Counted from the stretch's first letter, positions 41,529-50,553 are shown. The stretch is 64,000 bases of DNA from Lactonifactor longoviformis DSM 17459 (GCF_900129135.1 NZ_FQVI01000020.1:16639-80638); one strand, 5' to 3'. The notes: a model not told the origin generated them from the sequence alone. Made by a program: numbers and translations.

Positions 41529-43109
41529 ATGCGCCTGTCGAAAAAAACGTTCTTATACAGCATTATGATTTCTTTGGTTTTAGTACTTTTTGTGCTCCTT
41601 TATTTTATATTCATGCTCCCATCCCTCTATGTTGAATATGCAGGGCAGGAATATCTGGAATCCATTATCCAGGTCCAGGAGGGATACAGTAAAAACAGGA
41701 GCTATGAAGGCTTGGAAGTGAGAAATCCCACGGGTTCTGCCACTTTAGAAATCCCGCTGGAGGGCGACAGTATCTATCTGGCGGGAAAGGCATTCCGTCT
41801 GACGATAAATATTAAAGAGCCTAAGCTTTTAGAAGCAGTGGAACAGCTGAGAGATTCTGTAGAGAATTCGGACAGCTTTGCAGATTTAGAAATACCGGAT
41901 ATTGACTTTGAGGAATTGAAAGAGAGTATGCGGATGGAGGACGGGGGGCCTCTTTCAGATTTACTTTCCGTTCAGATAGATGCAGATGAAGAGCTGCAGG
42001 ATATTCAGACCAGAAAAGGAAAAGTTCATATCGTTTCAGATACCATGGTGGTTTTTGAAGGAGGAATGAACGATAAAGACAATGATTATACCACATATAT
42101 CGCAGCCGGGAAGACAAAGGACGCTGTCATATTTTCCTTTCTGCCTGTTATGACACCCCAGATGAATGAGATACGGCCCATTGTTTTCGGGAGCCTTCCC
42201 ATGATTGCGGCTGTGTTATTTCTGCTGGTACTCATAGCCTCCCAGATTTTTTCTAAGAAGATTGTCAATCCTATCATCCGTCTGGCGGGCTATGCGGAGG
42301 ATGTAAAGGAGGCAGGGTACAGGGAGATGGCTCCTTTAGAAATCCATGAAAAAGATGAGATCGGAGAACTGGGAACTATATTAAATGAGCTTTATGAAAA
42401 GCTGCGTCTGCAGTATCAGGAGCTGGAAGCAAAGAACCGGTCACTGGCCAGAGAGAACAAACGCCAGGAAGTCTTTCTCCGGGCCTCCTCCCACCAGCTG
42501 AAGACACCTATCACTGCAGCGCTTTTGCTGACAGAGGGCATGATTTCTGAAATAGGAAAGTATAAAGACACTGGAAAATACCTGCCGGAAGTAAAAAGAC
42601 AGCTCCTCTCCATGAGAAAGATAGTGGAGGATATTTTGTATCTGAATCATTCAGCAGATAATATTAAGCGGGAACCGGTGAATATGAACCTGCTGCTGAA
42701 GGAAGTGCTGGAGAGTTATCGGATACCGGCAGGAGAAAAGAAGCTGACCTTCCGCTGTGAAGAGCAGCCGGTACAGGCAGAGACAGACGGGGAGATTATG
42801 CGGAAAATTCTGGATAACCTCGTCTCCAATGCAGTATCCTACACGCCTCCGAAGGGAGAGATCACCATACGCCTGACTGAGGACTCTTTTGAAATCTACA
42901 ATGCAGGAGCCCATATTGAGGAGGAGCTGCTTCCCCATATCTATGAACCCTTTGTAAGCAGCGATACCAGCCGGAAAGGCAGGGGACTGGGACTGTATGT
43001 GATTTCCTATTATATGGAGCTTCTCGGCTTTCAGATTGAGATTTCCAATGAGGAGAATGGCGTACTGGCCCGCATGTATCTGAGTAAAAAGGAACATAAA
43101 AATCCCTAA
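41529..43109 (+). CDS. Sensor histidine kinase
   Basis: A 526-residue membrane kinase paired with the regulator at 40850. A transmembrane segment at about 10-33, an extracellular part of some 180 residues, a second segment at about 222-245, then a HAMP linker (IGELGTILNELYEKLRLQ). The phospho-accepting His is in RASSHQLKTPITAALL; the ATPase boxes are NLVSNAVSYT and GRGLGLYVISY. ATG 41529 is chosen because GCGGAGG lies 8 nt upstream. The signal is unknown; the adjacent ABC transporter suggests an envelope-active compound. Confidence 0.9.
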   Translation: MRLSKKTFLYSIMISLVLVLFVLLYFIFMLPSLYVEYAGQEYLESIIQVQEGYSKNRSYEGLEVRNPTGSATLEIPLEGDSIYLAGKAFRLTINIKEPKLLEAVEQLRDSVENSDSFADLEIPDIDFEELKESMRMEDGGPLSDLLSVQIDADEELQDIQTRKGKVHIVSDTMVVFEGGMNDKDNDYTTYIAAGKTKDAVIFSFLPVMTPQMNEIRPIVFGSLPMIAAVLFLLVLIASQIFSKKIVNPIIRLAGYAEDVKEAGYREMAPLEIHEKDEIGELGTILNELYEKLRLQYQELEAKNRSLARENKRQEVFLRASSHQLKTPITAALLLTEGMISEIGKYKDTGKYLPEVKRQLLSMRKIVEDILYLNHSADNIKREPVNMNLLLKEVLESYRIPAGEKKLTFRCEEQPVQAETDGEIMRKILDNLVSNAVSYTPPKGEITIRLTEDSFEIYNAGAHIEEELLPHIYEPFVSSDTSRKGRGLGLYVISYYMELLGFQIEISNEENGVLARMYLSKKEHKNP

Positions 43110-43125
43110 GGACCTCCATGAGATC

Positions 43126-43157
43126 TTCATACAGACTTCATATGGCTCTGTTATGAT
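43126..43157 (+). promoter_or_regulatory. Direct-repeat operator and -10 region of the ABC transporter operon
   Basis: TTCAT at 43126-43130 and 43137-43141 (11-bp spacing), then TATGAT at 43152-43157. Spacings equal those at 40788-40819, and the flanks also agree (GAGATCTTCAT on the left in both). It is the likely target of the response regulator encoded at 40850. Confidence 0.7.
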
Positions 43158-43187
43158 ACTAACAGAAAAAGAAAGGGGAGAAGAACT

Positions 43188-44087
43188 ATGCTGTTAACCA
43201 TTCATAATCTTCAGGTACGCTACGGCAGCCAGCTGGCACTTCAGATAGACTGTCCCATCTCTATCCATGAGGGGGAGAGAATCGGCATCATTGGATCCAA
43301 CGGAGCAGGAAAGACAACGCTGGTAAAATCCATTCTGGGACTTACCAGCTACAAAGGAAGCATCCGCACAAATCTAAAACCGGAGCAGATCGCAGCGCAT
43401 ATGCAGTCCAATCATTATGCGGCAACTATGCCGGTGAAAACTATTATGGAGACAATACTGGATACAAATATCCGAAAAAACAGAGAACTGCAGGAGCTGA
43501 TATCCTATTTTGAATTTGAAAAATGCCTGCACAAACGATATTCCCATCTGTCAGGAGGGCAGAAGCAGAGATTTACCATCATTATGGTAATGCTGCAGAA
43601 TGCTCCCCTCACCTTTTATGACGAGGTAACATCCGGACTGGATTTTGAAACCAGGCAAAAGCTGATGGAAAAGCTGGTAAACTGGTACCAGAATAAGTCC
43701 AATACCCTGTGTATTGTTTCCCACTATTACGAAGAACTGGAAATGCTTGCAGAAAAGATTCTGATCTTAGATCAGGGGAAAGTGATTGCTTTCGGAGAGA
43801 AAAAAGAACTATTCCGGAAGTACTGCGGGCGATCGGTTTTTATCACAGACAGCACAAAACAGAATCAGGAGCTTCTGAGGGAGTACAAGAAGCTTAAGTC
43901 CCCGGAGCACCTATTGGCGATTGCCTGTCCGGATCTTGAGACTGAGCACAAAATCTCTGAGCTCCTGCTTCAGGAAAATGTAAACTTTAAAAGAAGTGAT
44001 AATGACATAGAGATTATGTCCACCAACGCCAAGGCGGCATACTATGAGAGGGAAGGGAGCGCCTATGAAGACCAAATCATGCAATAA
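43188..44087 (+). CDS. ABC transporter ATP-binding protein
   Basis: A 299-residue ATPase with Walker A IGSNGAGKTTLVKSIL, signature LSGGQKQRFTIIMVML, Walker B LTFYDEVTSGLD (Asp-Glu present) and a His-switch in CIVSHYYEELEML. The C-terminal extension of about 80 residues resembles drug- and lantibiotic-type exporter ATPases. It is followed by, and overlaps by 23 nt, a permease gene. AAAGGGGAG is the ribosome binding site. Likely controlled by the two-component system just upstream; substrate unknown. Confidence 0.88.
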   Translation: MLLTIHNLQVRYGSQLALQIDCPISIHEGERIGIIGSNGAGKTTLVKSILGLTSYKGSIRTNLKPEQIAAHMQSNHYAATMPVKTIMETILDTNIRKNRELQELISYFEFEKCLHKRYSHLSGGQKQRFTIIMVMLQNAPLTFYDEVTSGLDFETRQKLMEKLVNWYQNKSNTLCIVSHYYEELEMLAEKILILDQGKVIAFGEKKELFRKYCGRSVFITDSTKQNQELLREYKKLKSPEHLLAIACPDLETEHKISELLLQENVNFKRSDNDIEIMSTNAKAAYYEREGSAYEDQIMQ

Positions 44088-44835
44088 GAGACTTATTATC
44101 TACGAGATACGCAATGCAATCGGAAATCCTTTCATTGCATTTTTCGGAATTGTCTTTCCGGTAATGATGCTGATGATTATTACATTCTCTCTGAGAAAAC
44201 AGGTGCCTTCCTCCATGGTGCGGGAGGCAAACACGGGAGTTTTCATTACTATGAGCCTGATTATTCCCATGGCAGTAATCCTTCTGGGGCATTCCGCCAA
44301 TTATTCCCAGGAACTTGAGAAGGAGATTCCGGTCCGGATGCAGCTGTTTGGTTTTTCACAGAACAGTATTATGCTGGCCAAGATAATTGCACAGACCATA
44401 ACTCTGACGGCAGGATTGATTTTTTACTCTGTGTTCTCCTATATTCTGGTAGATCTGCAGAGCCCTAAGCTCTCCTCTGCCCTCTGCCTCATAGGCTGTC
44501 TGTATGTTATGGGAATCTGTTTCTTCCTCTTTGCCCACGGCCTATCTAATATCTTTAAAAAGTTCGGCCCTACGTACACGATAAGCATGTTTGTCTACTT
44601 TGGAAGCATGATTCTCTGCGGAATGATGGGCATACAGACCGAGCAGCTTCCCAAAGCGCTGAGGCGTGTGGCGTCTTTCCTTCCGATGAGCTACGTCAGC
44701 AGTGATTTCATTGATTTCTGGCAGGGAGGCAGCTATAATTTCGGACCTATGATTCAGGCATTCCTTTTCTTTGGCGCGCTGTGCGGATTGCTTGTGGTAT
44801 ACTCTAATTATAAAAACAGGAGAGTGATTAAATAA
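44065..44835 (+). CDS. ABC-2 type transporter permease
   Basis: A 256-residue protein with six predicted transmembrane segments, starting after a short basic N-terminus (KTKSCNKRLIIYEIRNAIGN) with FIAFFGIVFPVMMLMIITF. The segment LPKALRRVASFLPMSYVSSD resembles the LPxxYxxxxxxP-type loop of ABC-2 permeases. ATG 44065 is chosen for GAAGGGAG upstream. With the ATPase gene it would form a simple exporter. No terminator with a T run was found after it; the 145-nt gap to the converging merR gene holds one hairpin. Confidence 0.85.
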   Translation: MKTKSCNKRLIIYEIRNAIGNPFIAFFGIVFPVMMLMIITFSLRKQVPSSMVREANTGVFITMSLIIPMAVILLGHSANYSQELEKEIPVRMQLFGFSQNSIMLAKIIAQTITLTAGLIFYSVFSYILVDLQSPKLSSALCLIGCLYVMGICFFLFAHGLSNIFKKFGPTYTISMFVYFGSMILCGMMGIQTEQLPKALRRVASFLPMSYVSSDFIDFWQGGSYNFGPMIQAFLFFGALCGLLVVYSNYKNRRVIK

Positions 44836-44918
44836 TAAAACCGGCCGGTAAGAGCTTACCTTTATCTTCTCATCCTGTTTGCCGTTACCTGTGTCAGGAT
44901 ATTCGAGCCGGGTGACTA

Positions 44919-44947
44919 GGGAAATGCCCGTTCTCCGGGCACTTCCC
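44919..44947 (-). terminator. Possible terminator hairpin of the merR-type gene
   Basis: In minus-strand RNA a 12-bp stem with one G-U pair forms from 44947-44936 and 44930-44919, with a five-base loop. No T run follows. It lies between the ends of the converging permease and regulator genes. The rest of 44836-44980 shows nothing else. Confidence 0.45.
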
Positions 44948-44980
44948 GGTATATTCACAGTGACGAAGGAACTGTTTAGA

Positions 44981-45856
44981 CTATTCGAATGATGAGTTAT
45001 GACGGATCCAGTATTGAAAAGCTCTGACAATATAGTCTGATGCGCCTGGGCCATATTTTGTATCAGTGACAGCTTTGATATAGTCATTGGAATAGGTATC
45101 CACAATCATCTCCCAATAGTTTCGTCCTAGAAAATCTGCGGTTGTGTTTTCCTGCGTTTGTTTTACCAGTTCCCTTACAATCGTCTGAATATCTTCCGAT
45201 GAGACATCTTTCTGCATATCAGAAGTCAGCCTTTTATATAGGTCAGTGATTTGCCGGGCGCGCTTTCTCGTCTCCTCTGAAATCTGTTCCTCCATGCGTT
45301 CAGAGAAGTGTTCCAGGTTGTATTTCATAGCCTCTGTATAGTTCTCCACGCTGCCATACTCTTTGATTGCATGCTTGGCAATCTCAGCCTCCCTGTCTCT
45401 GGCTCTCTGGATAAATAAATCAAAATTCTCAAGACTTCCCCAATTTTTTATGATATCTTTCGTATTGGTGGTTTTAAATTGTTCCAATGCTTGGATATAT
45501 TCTGTCAGGTCAAATTCTTTAAACTCCATACAATGTTCCCCTTTCTCCAGGCGGGTAAGGAGCTGTATGAGTCTGTCTATACGATTCCGTTTTAGCAGGA
45601 ACAATTCTTTCTGTTTTCTAAAAGCGGCTATCCTGTCAAAATCAGGTTTTTGGATTATGATACGTATTTCTTTTAATGAAAACCCCAGTTCTTTAAAAAA
45701 CAGTATCTGCTGAAGCTTCTGCATAGCATCCTCGTCGTACAGACGATATCCGGACTGTGTTAACTTACTTGGCTTTAGCAGTCCGATTTCATCGTAGTAT
45801 TGCAGGGTGCGCTTGCTTATTCCTGTGAATGCAGCAACTTGGCTTGTGGTTCGCAT
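44981..45856 (-). CDS. MerR-family regulator with TipAS-like ligand domain
   Basis: A 291-residue protein. The N-terminal MerR helix-turn-helix is RTTSQVAAFTGISKRTLQYY followed by DEIGLLKPSKLTQSGYRLYD and LQQILFFKELGFSLKEIR. The C-terminal part from about residue 165 (IAKHAIKEYGSVENYTEAMK, RNYWEMIVDTYSNDY) resembles the TipAS antibiotic-recognition domain. Such regulators bind drugs and activate efflux genes. It diverges from the MATE transporter at 46146, whose promoter has the elongated spacer and dyad typical of MerR control. Confidence 0.88.
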   Translation of the reverse strand: MRTTSQVAAFTGISKRTLQYYDEIGLLKPSKLTQSGYRLYDEDAMQKLQQILFFKELGFSLKEIRIIIQKPDFDRIAAFRKQKELFLLKRNRIDRLIQLLTRLEKGEHCMEFKEFDLTEYIQALEQFKTTNTKDIIKNWGSLENFDLFIQRARDREAEIAKHAIKEYGSVENYTEAMKYNLEHFSERMEEQISEETRKRARQITDLYKRLTSDMQKDVSSEDIQTIVRELVKQTQENTTADFLGRNYWEMIVDTYSNDYIKAVTDTKYGPGASDYIVRAFQYWIRHNSSFE

Positions 45857-46042
45857 ATCCTATCAGCTCCTTCAGTTTCCTTAGTAATTGAGTATGAGGC
45901 AGAGTGCCGGCAAACATATATTCTGCCTCTATAAATCTAGAATATAGTATCACGTTACGTGTAAGTCAATACATTTTGCATCAATTGAAGATAAATCATG
46001 AAGGGGGGGAAGCGGATAGCGGCAAATATCATCCGTGCTTAC

Positions 46043-46074
46043 TTGACAAATACTATAAATTATAGTACCATAAG
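46043..46074 (+). promoter_or_regulatory. MerR-type promoter with spacer dyad before the MATE gene
   Basis: TTGACA (46043-46048) is followed by a perfect 17-bp palindrome, TACTATAA-A-TTATAGTA (46051-46067), and then CATAAG (46069-46074) as a possible -10. The spacer is 20 bp, longer than normal, with the dyad between the hexamers, the classic layout for MerR activation by DNA distortion. The rest of 45857-46145 is AT-rich with several TATAGT repeats and no gene. Confidence 0.68.
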
Positions 46075-46145
46075 CAGCGTCGTGTATAGTGTAATATATA
46101 GTAGTATATATTATAGTTTGTGTGAAGTGAAAGGAGACTCTAATT

Positions 46146-47537
46146 ATGAATCAACCAAACAAAAAAATGGAACTTCTGGGAAGTGTGCCAATACCGAAGG
46201 CTCTGCTGTCGTTGGGGCTTCCCACCATGATTGGTATGCTGATTAACGCACTGTATAATCTGGTGGATACCTATTTTGTGGGTGGTTTGGGAACGGATCA
46301 GATGGGTGCGGTCACGGTGGCCTTTCCTCTGGGACAAATGATCGTAGGTCTGGGGCTGCTGTTTGGAAATGGGGCTGCCGCCTATCTTTCAAGGCTGCTT
46401 GGGCGGGGGGATAAGGAAACAGCGGACAAAGTTGCCAGCACCGCCTTGTACAGCAGTATTTTGGTGGGAGCAATACTCATTGTTTGCTCTGTCATTTTTC
46501 TGAGACCAATCTTAAAACAGCTCGGAGCAATCGAGAGTGTTATGCCTTATGCAATCTCTTACGCCAGTATCTATATCATATTTTCGATTTTTAACGTATT
46601 TAATGTCACAATGAATAATATCGCAGCAAGTGAAGGAGCGTCTAAAACAGCCATGTGTGCACTGATGGCAGGTGCCCTGTTAAATGCGGTATTAGACCCG
46701 ATCTGCATTTATGTGCTTCAACTGGGAGTGGCAGGTGCAGCCATTGCCACGGCAATTTCACAGATGGTTTCCACAGCAGTCTACTTGTGCTATATCTTTC
46801 GAAAAAAGAGTGTATTCAGTTTCCGCATCAGGGAGTGCAACTATTCCAGAGAAATTATGTCCGAGATTTTGAAAGTAGGGATTCCCACACTGCTATTTCA
46901 GGTATTGACCAGTCTTTCTATCAGTATGATGAATCATGCGGCGAAAGAGTATGGGGTATCTGCTCTGGCAGCGATGGGACCGTTTACTAAAATTATGTCC
47001 ATGGGAAGCCTGATCGTATTTGGATTTCTGAAAGGCTTTCAGCCAATCGCCGGGTTTAGTTATGGAGCAAAAAGGTTTGACCGCCTGTATGAAGCAATCA
47101 AAACCGCTATCCTCTGGTCTACCTTATTTTGTGTGGTATTCGGCCTGACTGCAGCAATCTTTCCTGCGCAAATCATGACCTTGTTTACAAAAGGAGACAG
47201 GGAGATGGTCCGTGTGGGGGCAGCCGCTTTGAGAGCAAATGGTCTTTCCTTTATCTTCTTTGGCTTTTACACTGTGTACTCATTCCTCTTCCTGGTAATG
47301 GGAAAGGCGAAAGAGGGGTGTTTCCTTGGTGCCTGCCGGCAGGGTATTTGTTTTGTGCCTGTTATTTTACTTCTTCCAATGGCTTGCGGCCTGCAGGGAG
47401 TACTGTATGCTCAGCCCATTGCTGATATACTGTCGGCTGCCGTCACCGTATCTATGGCCGTGCATCTTCATAAGGAACTGAGCGCAGCAAAAGTATGGGG
47501 AAAAGAAGCTAATCCGGGAGCGGGCGGCTTTGCGTAA
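46146..47537 (+). CDS. MATE-family multidrug efflux transporter
   Basis: A 463-residue protein with about twelve transmembrane segments in two halves. LSLGLPTMIGMLINALYNLV, DTYFVGGLGTDQMGAVTVAF and FLKGFQPIAGFSYGAKRFDR are typical of the MATE/NorM-type DinF-like branch. It would export cationic drugs or metabolites by Na+ or H+ antiport. AAAGGAG precedes the ATG. The divergent MerR/TipAS regulator and the dyad promoter make it a likely drug-inducible gene. Confidence 0.93.
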   Translation: MNQPNKKMELLGSVPIPKALLSLGLPTMIGMLINALYNLVDTYFVGGLGTDQMGAVTVAFPLGQMIVGLGLLFGNGAAAYLSRLLGRGDKETADKVASTALYSSILVGAILIVCSVIFLRPILKQLGAIESVMPYAISYASIYIIFSIFNVFNVTMNNIAASEGASKTAMCALMAGALLNAVLDPICIYVLQLGVAGAAIATAISQMVSTAVYLCYIFRKKSVFSFRIRECNYSREIMSEILKVGIPTLLFQVLTSLSISMMNHAAKEYGVSALAAMGPFTKIMSMGSLIVFGFLKGFQPIAGFSYGAKRFDRLYEAIKTAILWSTLFCVVFGLTAAIFPAQIMTLFTKGDREMVRVGAAALRANGLSFIFFGFYTVYSFLFLVMGKAKEGCFLGACRQGICFVPVILLLPMACGLQGVLYAQPIADILSAAVTVSMAVHLHKELSAAKVWGKEANPGAGGFA

Positions 47538-47601
47538 TTCCGGTTGCTGCTAAAAGCTATAAAATTTGCATAAGAAGATTGATAGTGCTATAATACTTAT
47601 G

Positions 47602-47632
47602 GAGCAATGGGGCGGGTCCTGTTGCTCTTTTT
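47602..47632 (+). terminator. Terminator after the MATE gene
   Basis: GAGCAA (47602-47607) pairs with TTGCTC (47622-47627), followed by TTTTT. A promoter-like pair, TTGCAT (47566-47571) and TATAAT (47589-47594) with 17-nt spacing, lies directly in front, so a transcript from it would terminate after about 30 nt unless read through. Confidence 0.7.
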
Positions 47633-47680
47633 GCACAATGCGGCTTTTGTGCAGGAAGAGTGCTGAAGTACCAAGAGTTT

Positions 47681-47706
47681 ATCCCCAGACACCTGTGTCT
47701 AGGGAT
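47681..47706. promoter_or_regulatory. 26-bp palindrome upstream of the XRE regulator gene
   Basis: ATCCC-C-AGACAC-CT-GTGTCT-A-GGGAT: symmetrical arms of 5 and 6 bp with one matching mismatch position. It lies about 80 nt before the XRE gene and could be its autoregulatory operator. No experimental support; the assignment rests on symmetry and position. Confidence 0.45.
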
Positions 47707-47786
47707 GAAAAACGGTATTTCTCGCTTTGTGTCGTGTTTTTTATTCGAAAAGATGGTACTATGCAAATAGAAAGGAAGAATTGGCA

Positions 47787-48731
47787 ATGGATGCAAAGAA
47801 AATCGGCAGATTTCTAAAGGAGCTCCGGAAGGAAAAAGGGTTAACACAAGAACAGCTTGCAGAAATACTCCTTGTATCCGGCAGGAGTGTATCCCGCTGG
47901 GAGACGGGTACGAATATGCCGGATTTAAGCATTATGATTCAAATAGCAGATTTCTACGAGGTAGAAATCAATGACATCTTAGAAGGAGAAAGGAGAAGCG
48001 AAAGTATGGATCAAGAGGGAAAAGAGACATTATCTAAGGTCGCAGAGTACAGTAAATCAGAAAAAGATAAGGCGGTAAGAGCAGGAAACACGGCATTTGG
48101 CCTGATGTTTGCGCTATCTGCAGTCCTGATTATTGTGCAGTTAATTGTAACAAAGGAACTGTGGACCGTTGCTGGGGAAACGTTTGCCTTACTTGTCGGA
48201 GGCATAGCATATATAGGAATTATGCTGTATCATGGCACATGGGAAAACGGTTCGGGAATTCAAAGTACTCCCGCAAAGGATGCCTTAATGAGCATCGTGT
48301 GTTCGGGCATATTTTCTGCCGCATATGTGTTTTATATCTTCCGAATAGGCGGTACGGCATCCCAGGCTGTGCGCGCAGCGGTCATATTTTTTACAGGAAT
48401 TGCGATATTGAGTTTTGCTGTTCTGAGAATCTTAGCCTTTTTTAGCAGCAGACGATTAAGAAAAAGAGAGTTCACTGACACGTCAAAGGGAGTTAAGGAA
48501 GTACTGCCGGTAAAAGTTTTCACAGCAGACGGAACCATGCAGGCAGATATGATAATAGAAGCATTGAAAAATAATGGCATTGCTGCCTATAAGCAGGACA
48601 TGGGAGATGCCGGGTTGGCCGCAGTGCGTTATGGTATGGGGCGGGGAATCAATGACAGCGTTGCTATTTTCGTTGCAGACAGAGAAGCTGACAACGCTGT
48701 GGAAGTAATAAACGGCATGGGATTGCTTTAG
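47787..48731 (+). CDS. XRE-family regulator with membrane domain and C-terminal DUF2007-like domain
   Basis: A 314-residue protein. Residues 5-60 are a Cro/CI-type helix-turn-helix (FLKELRKEKGLTQEQLAEIL, SGRSVSRWETGTNMPDLSIM). Four hydrophobic segments follow between about 100 and 230. The last 70 residues (VKVFTADGTMQADMIIEALK, DSVAIFVADREADNAVEVIN) resemble DUF2007, a putative signal-transducing domain. The ATG at 47787 is chosen because AAAGGAAG lies 8 nt upstream. A membrane-tethered DNA-binding protein is inferred; its target and signal are unknown. Confidence 0.82.
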   Translation: MDAKKIGRFLKELRKEKGLTQEQLAEILLVSGRSVSRWETGTNMPDLSIMIQIADFYEVEINDILEGERRSESMDQEGKETLSKVAEYSKSEKDKAVRAGNTAFGLMFALSAVLIIVQLIVTKELWTVAGETFALLVGGIAYIGIMLYHGTWENGSGIQSTPAKDALMSIVCSGIFSAAYVFYIFRIGGTASQAVRAAVIFFTGIAILSFAVLRILAFFSSRRLRKREFTDTSKGVKEVLPVKVFTADGTMQADMIIEALKNNGIAAYKQDMGDAGLAAVRYGMGRGINDSVAIFVADREADNAVEVINGMGLL

Positions 48732-48767
48732 CGGAACATAAAACGCGCGGAGCCTCAGGATGCTGAT

Positions 48768-49457
48768 ATGGAAAGGGGGTATTCTGCTATAGCGAATATA
48801 TTAGTTGTAGAAGATGATAAGAATATGCAGGAGATCATTGCCAAGTTCATGAATAGGGGCGGTCACAGATGCTTCACAGCGGATGACGGTGTGGATGCAC
48901 TGGTGATTTTGAAGAATCAGACAGTTGACCTTATGATATTGGATGTGATGATGCCCCATTTGGACGGATTTTCAGTCTGCAGGACTGCCCGCCAGATGAG
49001 CAGTCTGCCCATTATTCTGCTTACCGCAAAAAGCAGCGAGGATGATAAACTGCGGGGGTATGAGTATGGGGCAGATGATTACATAACGAAGCCCTTCAGT
49101 CCCAAAGTTTTGCTGGCAAAGGTAAATGTCCTGCTGCACCGGATTGCTTCCCTGCCGCCGGATACTTTAAACGCAGGAAAGATTACAGTGGTGCCGGCTT
49201 CTCACAAGGTGCTTTTGGACGGCAAAGAGATTTCATTAACCCATAAGGAGTATGAGCTGCTTCATTTTTTTATGACCAATCCAGAGCAGATATTTAGCCG
49301 GGAACAGCTTCTGAATCGGATCTGGGGGTATGAGTTTGCGGGGACAACAAGAACTGTGGATGCGCATATTAAGAACCTGCGTCAGAAATTAGGGGAGGAA
49401 GGAAGACGTATTGTCACTCTTATCCGCTCCGGCTATAAGTTTGAGGTGGGCGTATGA
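48768..49457 (+). CDS. OmpR-family response regulator
   Basis: A 229-residue regulator with receiver motifs VVEDDKNMQ, phospho-acceptor Asp59 in MILDVMMPHLDG, LLTAKSSEDD and ITKPFSP, and a winged-helix C-terminus (LTHKEYELLHFFMTNPEQIF, DAHIKNLRQKLG). The start at 48768 has only a weak binding site; AAAGGGGG lies just inside, but no standard start codon follows it in frame, so the true N-terminus is uncertain by a few residues. It overlaps its kinase by 4 nt and lies upstream of a second ABC exporter operon. Confidence 0.9.
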   Translation: MERGYSAIANILVVEDDKNMQEIIAKFMNRGGHRCFTADDGVDALVILKNQTVDLMILDVMMPHLDGFSVCRTARQMSSLPIILLTAKSSEDDKLRGYEYGADDYITKPFSPKVLLAKVNVLLHRIASLPPDTLNAGKITVVPASHKVLLDGKEISLTHKEYELLHFFMTNPEQIFSREQLLNRIWGYEFAGTTRTVDAHIKNLRQKLGEEGRRIVTLIRSGYKFEVGV

Positions 49458-50542
49458 AGATAAGAGACAGCTTTACACTCCGAACCGTCCGTAAAAAAAT
49501 AATAATGGTTTCCAAGCTGGCCGGCGCTCTTCTCATTCTCTCCTATATTATTTCCACAAAGCTGGAGATATCACCTGATATTGCATTCGCCCTATGGTTT
49601 GTTTTTGTGATTTGCATAGTTCTTGCCGTTGATTTCCTGATGGGGCACTTTATTTCGAAACCTGTAATTAAGCTTAGCCAGACGGCCCGAAAGATGGCTG
49701 GGTTGGACTTTTCCAGCGCATGTTCTGTCACATCTGCCGATGAATTCGGAGAGCTCTCGGCAAACCTGAATGTAATGGCTGAAAAGCTGCAGCAGACTCT
49801 TGCAAATCTGGAGGCTGCGAACACACAGCTTGAAAAAGAGGTAGAAAAAGAGCGCAGACTGCTGGAGGAGCGCAGGGAGCTGGCAGACAGCCTGTCCCAT
49901 GAGATGAAGACGCCGATCGGCGTTATAAGAGCCTTCGCAGAAGGACTGCAGGATGAGGCCGACGAAGAGGAAAGACAGAAGTATTACAAGATCATTATCT
50001 CTGAGACAGAGCGCATGAACGGGCTTATTACTGCTCTGCTGGATCTCTCGGCCCTGGAATCAGGGGCTTCAGAGCTTACTCCGGAGCGCTTTGACCTTGT
50101 GGAGCTTGTGGAGATCGTGGCCGGACGTCTCTTACTTGATATTCCGGACATAGATTTTGAACTTCAGTATGAACTGCCTGAGCATAGAAGCTTTGTGTCT
50201 GCAGATAAAAAACGGATGGAGCAGGTTTTAGATAATCTAATCGTGAACGCCCGAAAGAATGTGCGTCCGGGGGGCATTGTGAAGCTGTCGCTGACAAAAG
50301 AAAACGGGCTGCTGCATTTTTCAGTCTATAATCAGGGTCCCGCCATCCCACAGGAGAATCTGCAGAAGATCTGGACAAAGTTTTACCGGGAGAGGAATTC
50401 CACATACAGTGGTTCCGGACTGGGCCTTGCGATTGTGTCACAGATTTTGAACATGCATGGACTGCCCTACGGGGTGGAAAATCTTTCAGATGGTGTGCAA
50501 TTCTATTTTTCTATCCCCGTTGTCCCTTCAGCAACTGCATAG
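49454..50542 (+). CDS. Sensor histidine kinase
   Basis: A 362-residue kinase with two closely spaced transmembrane segments (about 18-36 and 42-62) and almost no extracellular loop, so it probably senses within the membrane or through a partner. HAMP and a coiled coil follow (FGELSANLNVMAEKLQQTLA). The His box is SLSHEMKTPIGVIRAF, the N box NLIVNARKNV, the G box GSGLGLAIVSQ. It overlaps the regulator at 48768 by 4 nt. This intramembrane type commonly controls peptide-antibiotic ABC exporters, in line with the genes after it. Confidence 0.9.
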   Translation: MKIRDSFTLRTVRKKIIMVSKLAGALLILSYIISTKLEISPDIAFALWFVFVICIVLAVDFLMGHFISKPVIKLSQTARKMAGLDFSSACSVTSADEFGELSANLNVMAEKLQQTLANLEAANTQLEKEVEKERRLLEERRELADSLSHEMKTPIGVIRAFAEGLQDEADEEERQKYYKIIISETERMNGLITALLDLSALESGASELTPERFDLVELVEIVAGRLLLDIPDIDFELQYELPEHRSFVSADKKRMEQVLDNLIVNARKNVRPGGIVKLSLTKENGLLHFSVYNQGPAIPQENLQKIWTKFYRERNSTYSGSGLGLAIVSQILNMHGLPYGVENLSDGVQFYFSIPVVPSATA

Positions 50543-50553
50543 TCCTATAGATA

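Noticed and set aside
45857..46145. A short open frame at 45998-46246 before the MATE gene
   Set aside because: It crosses the dyad promoter and the ribosome binding site into the MATE gene in another frame, with no family resemblance.
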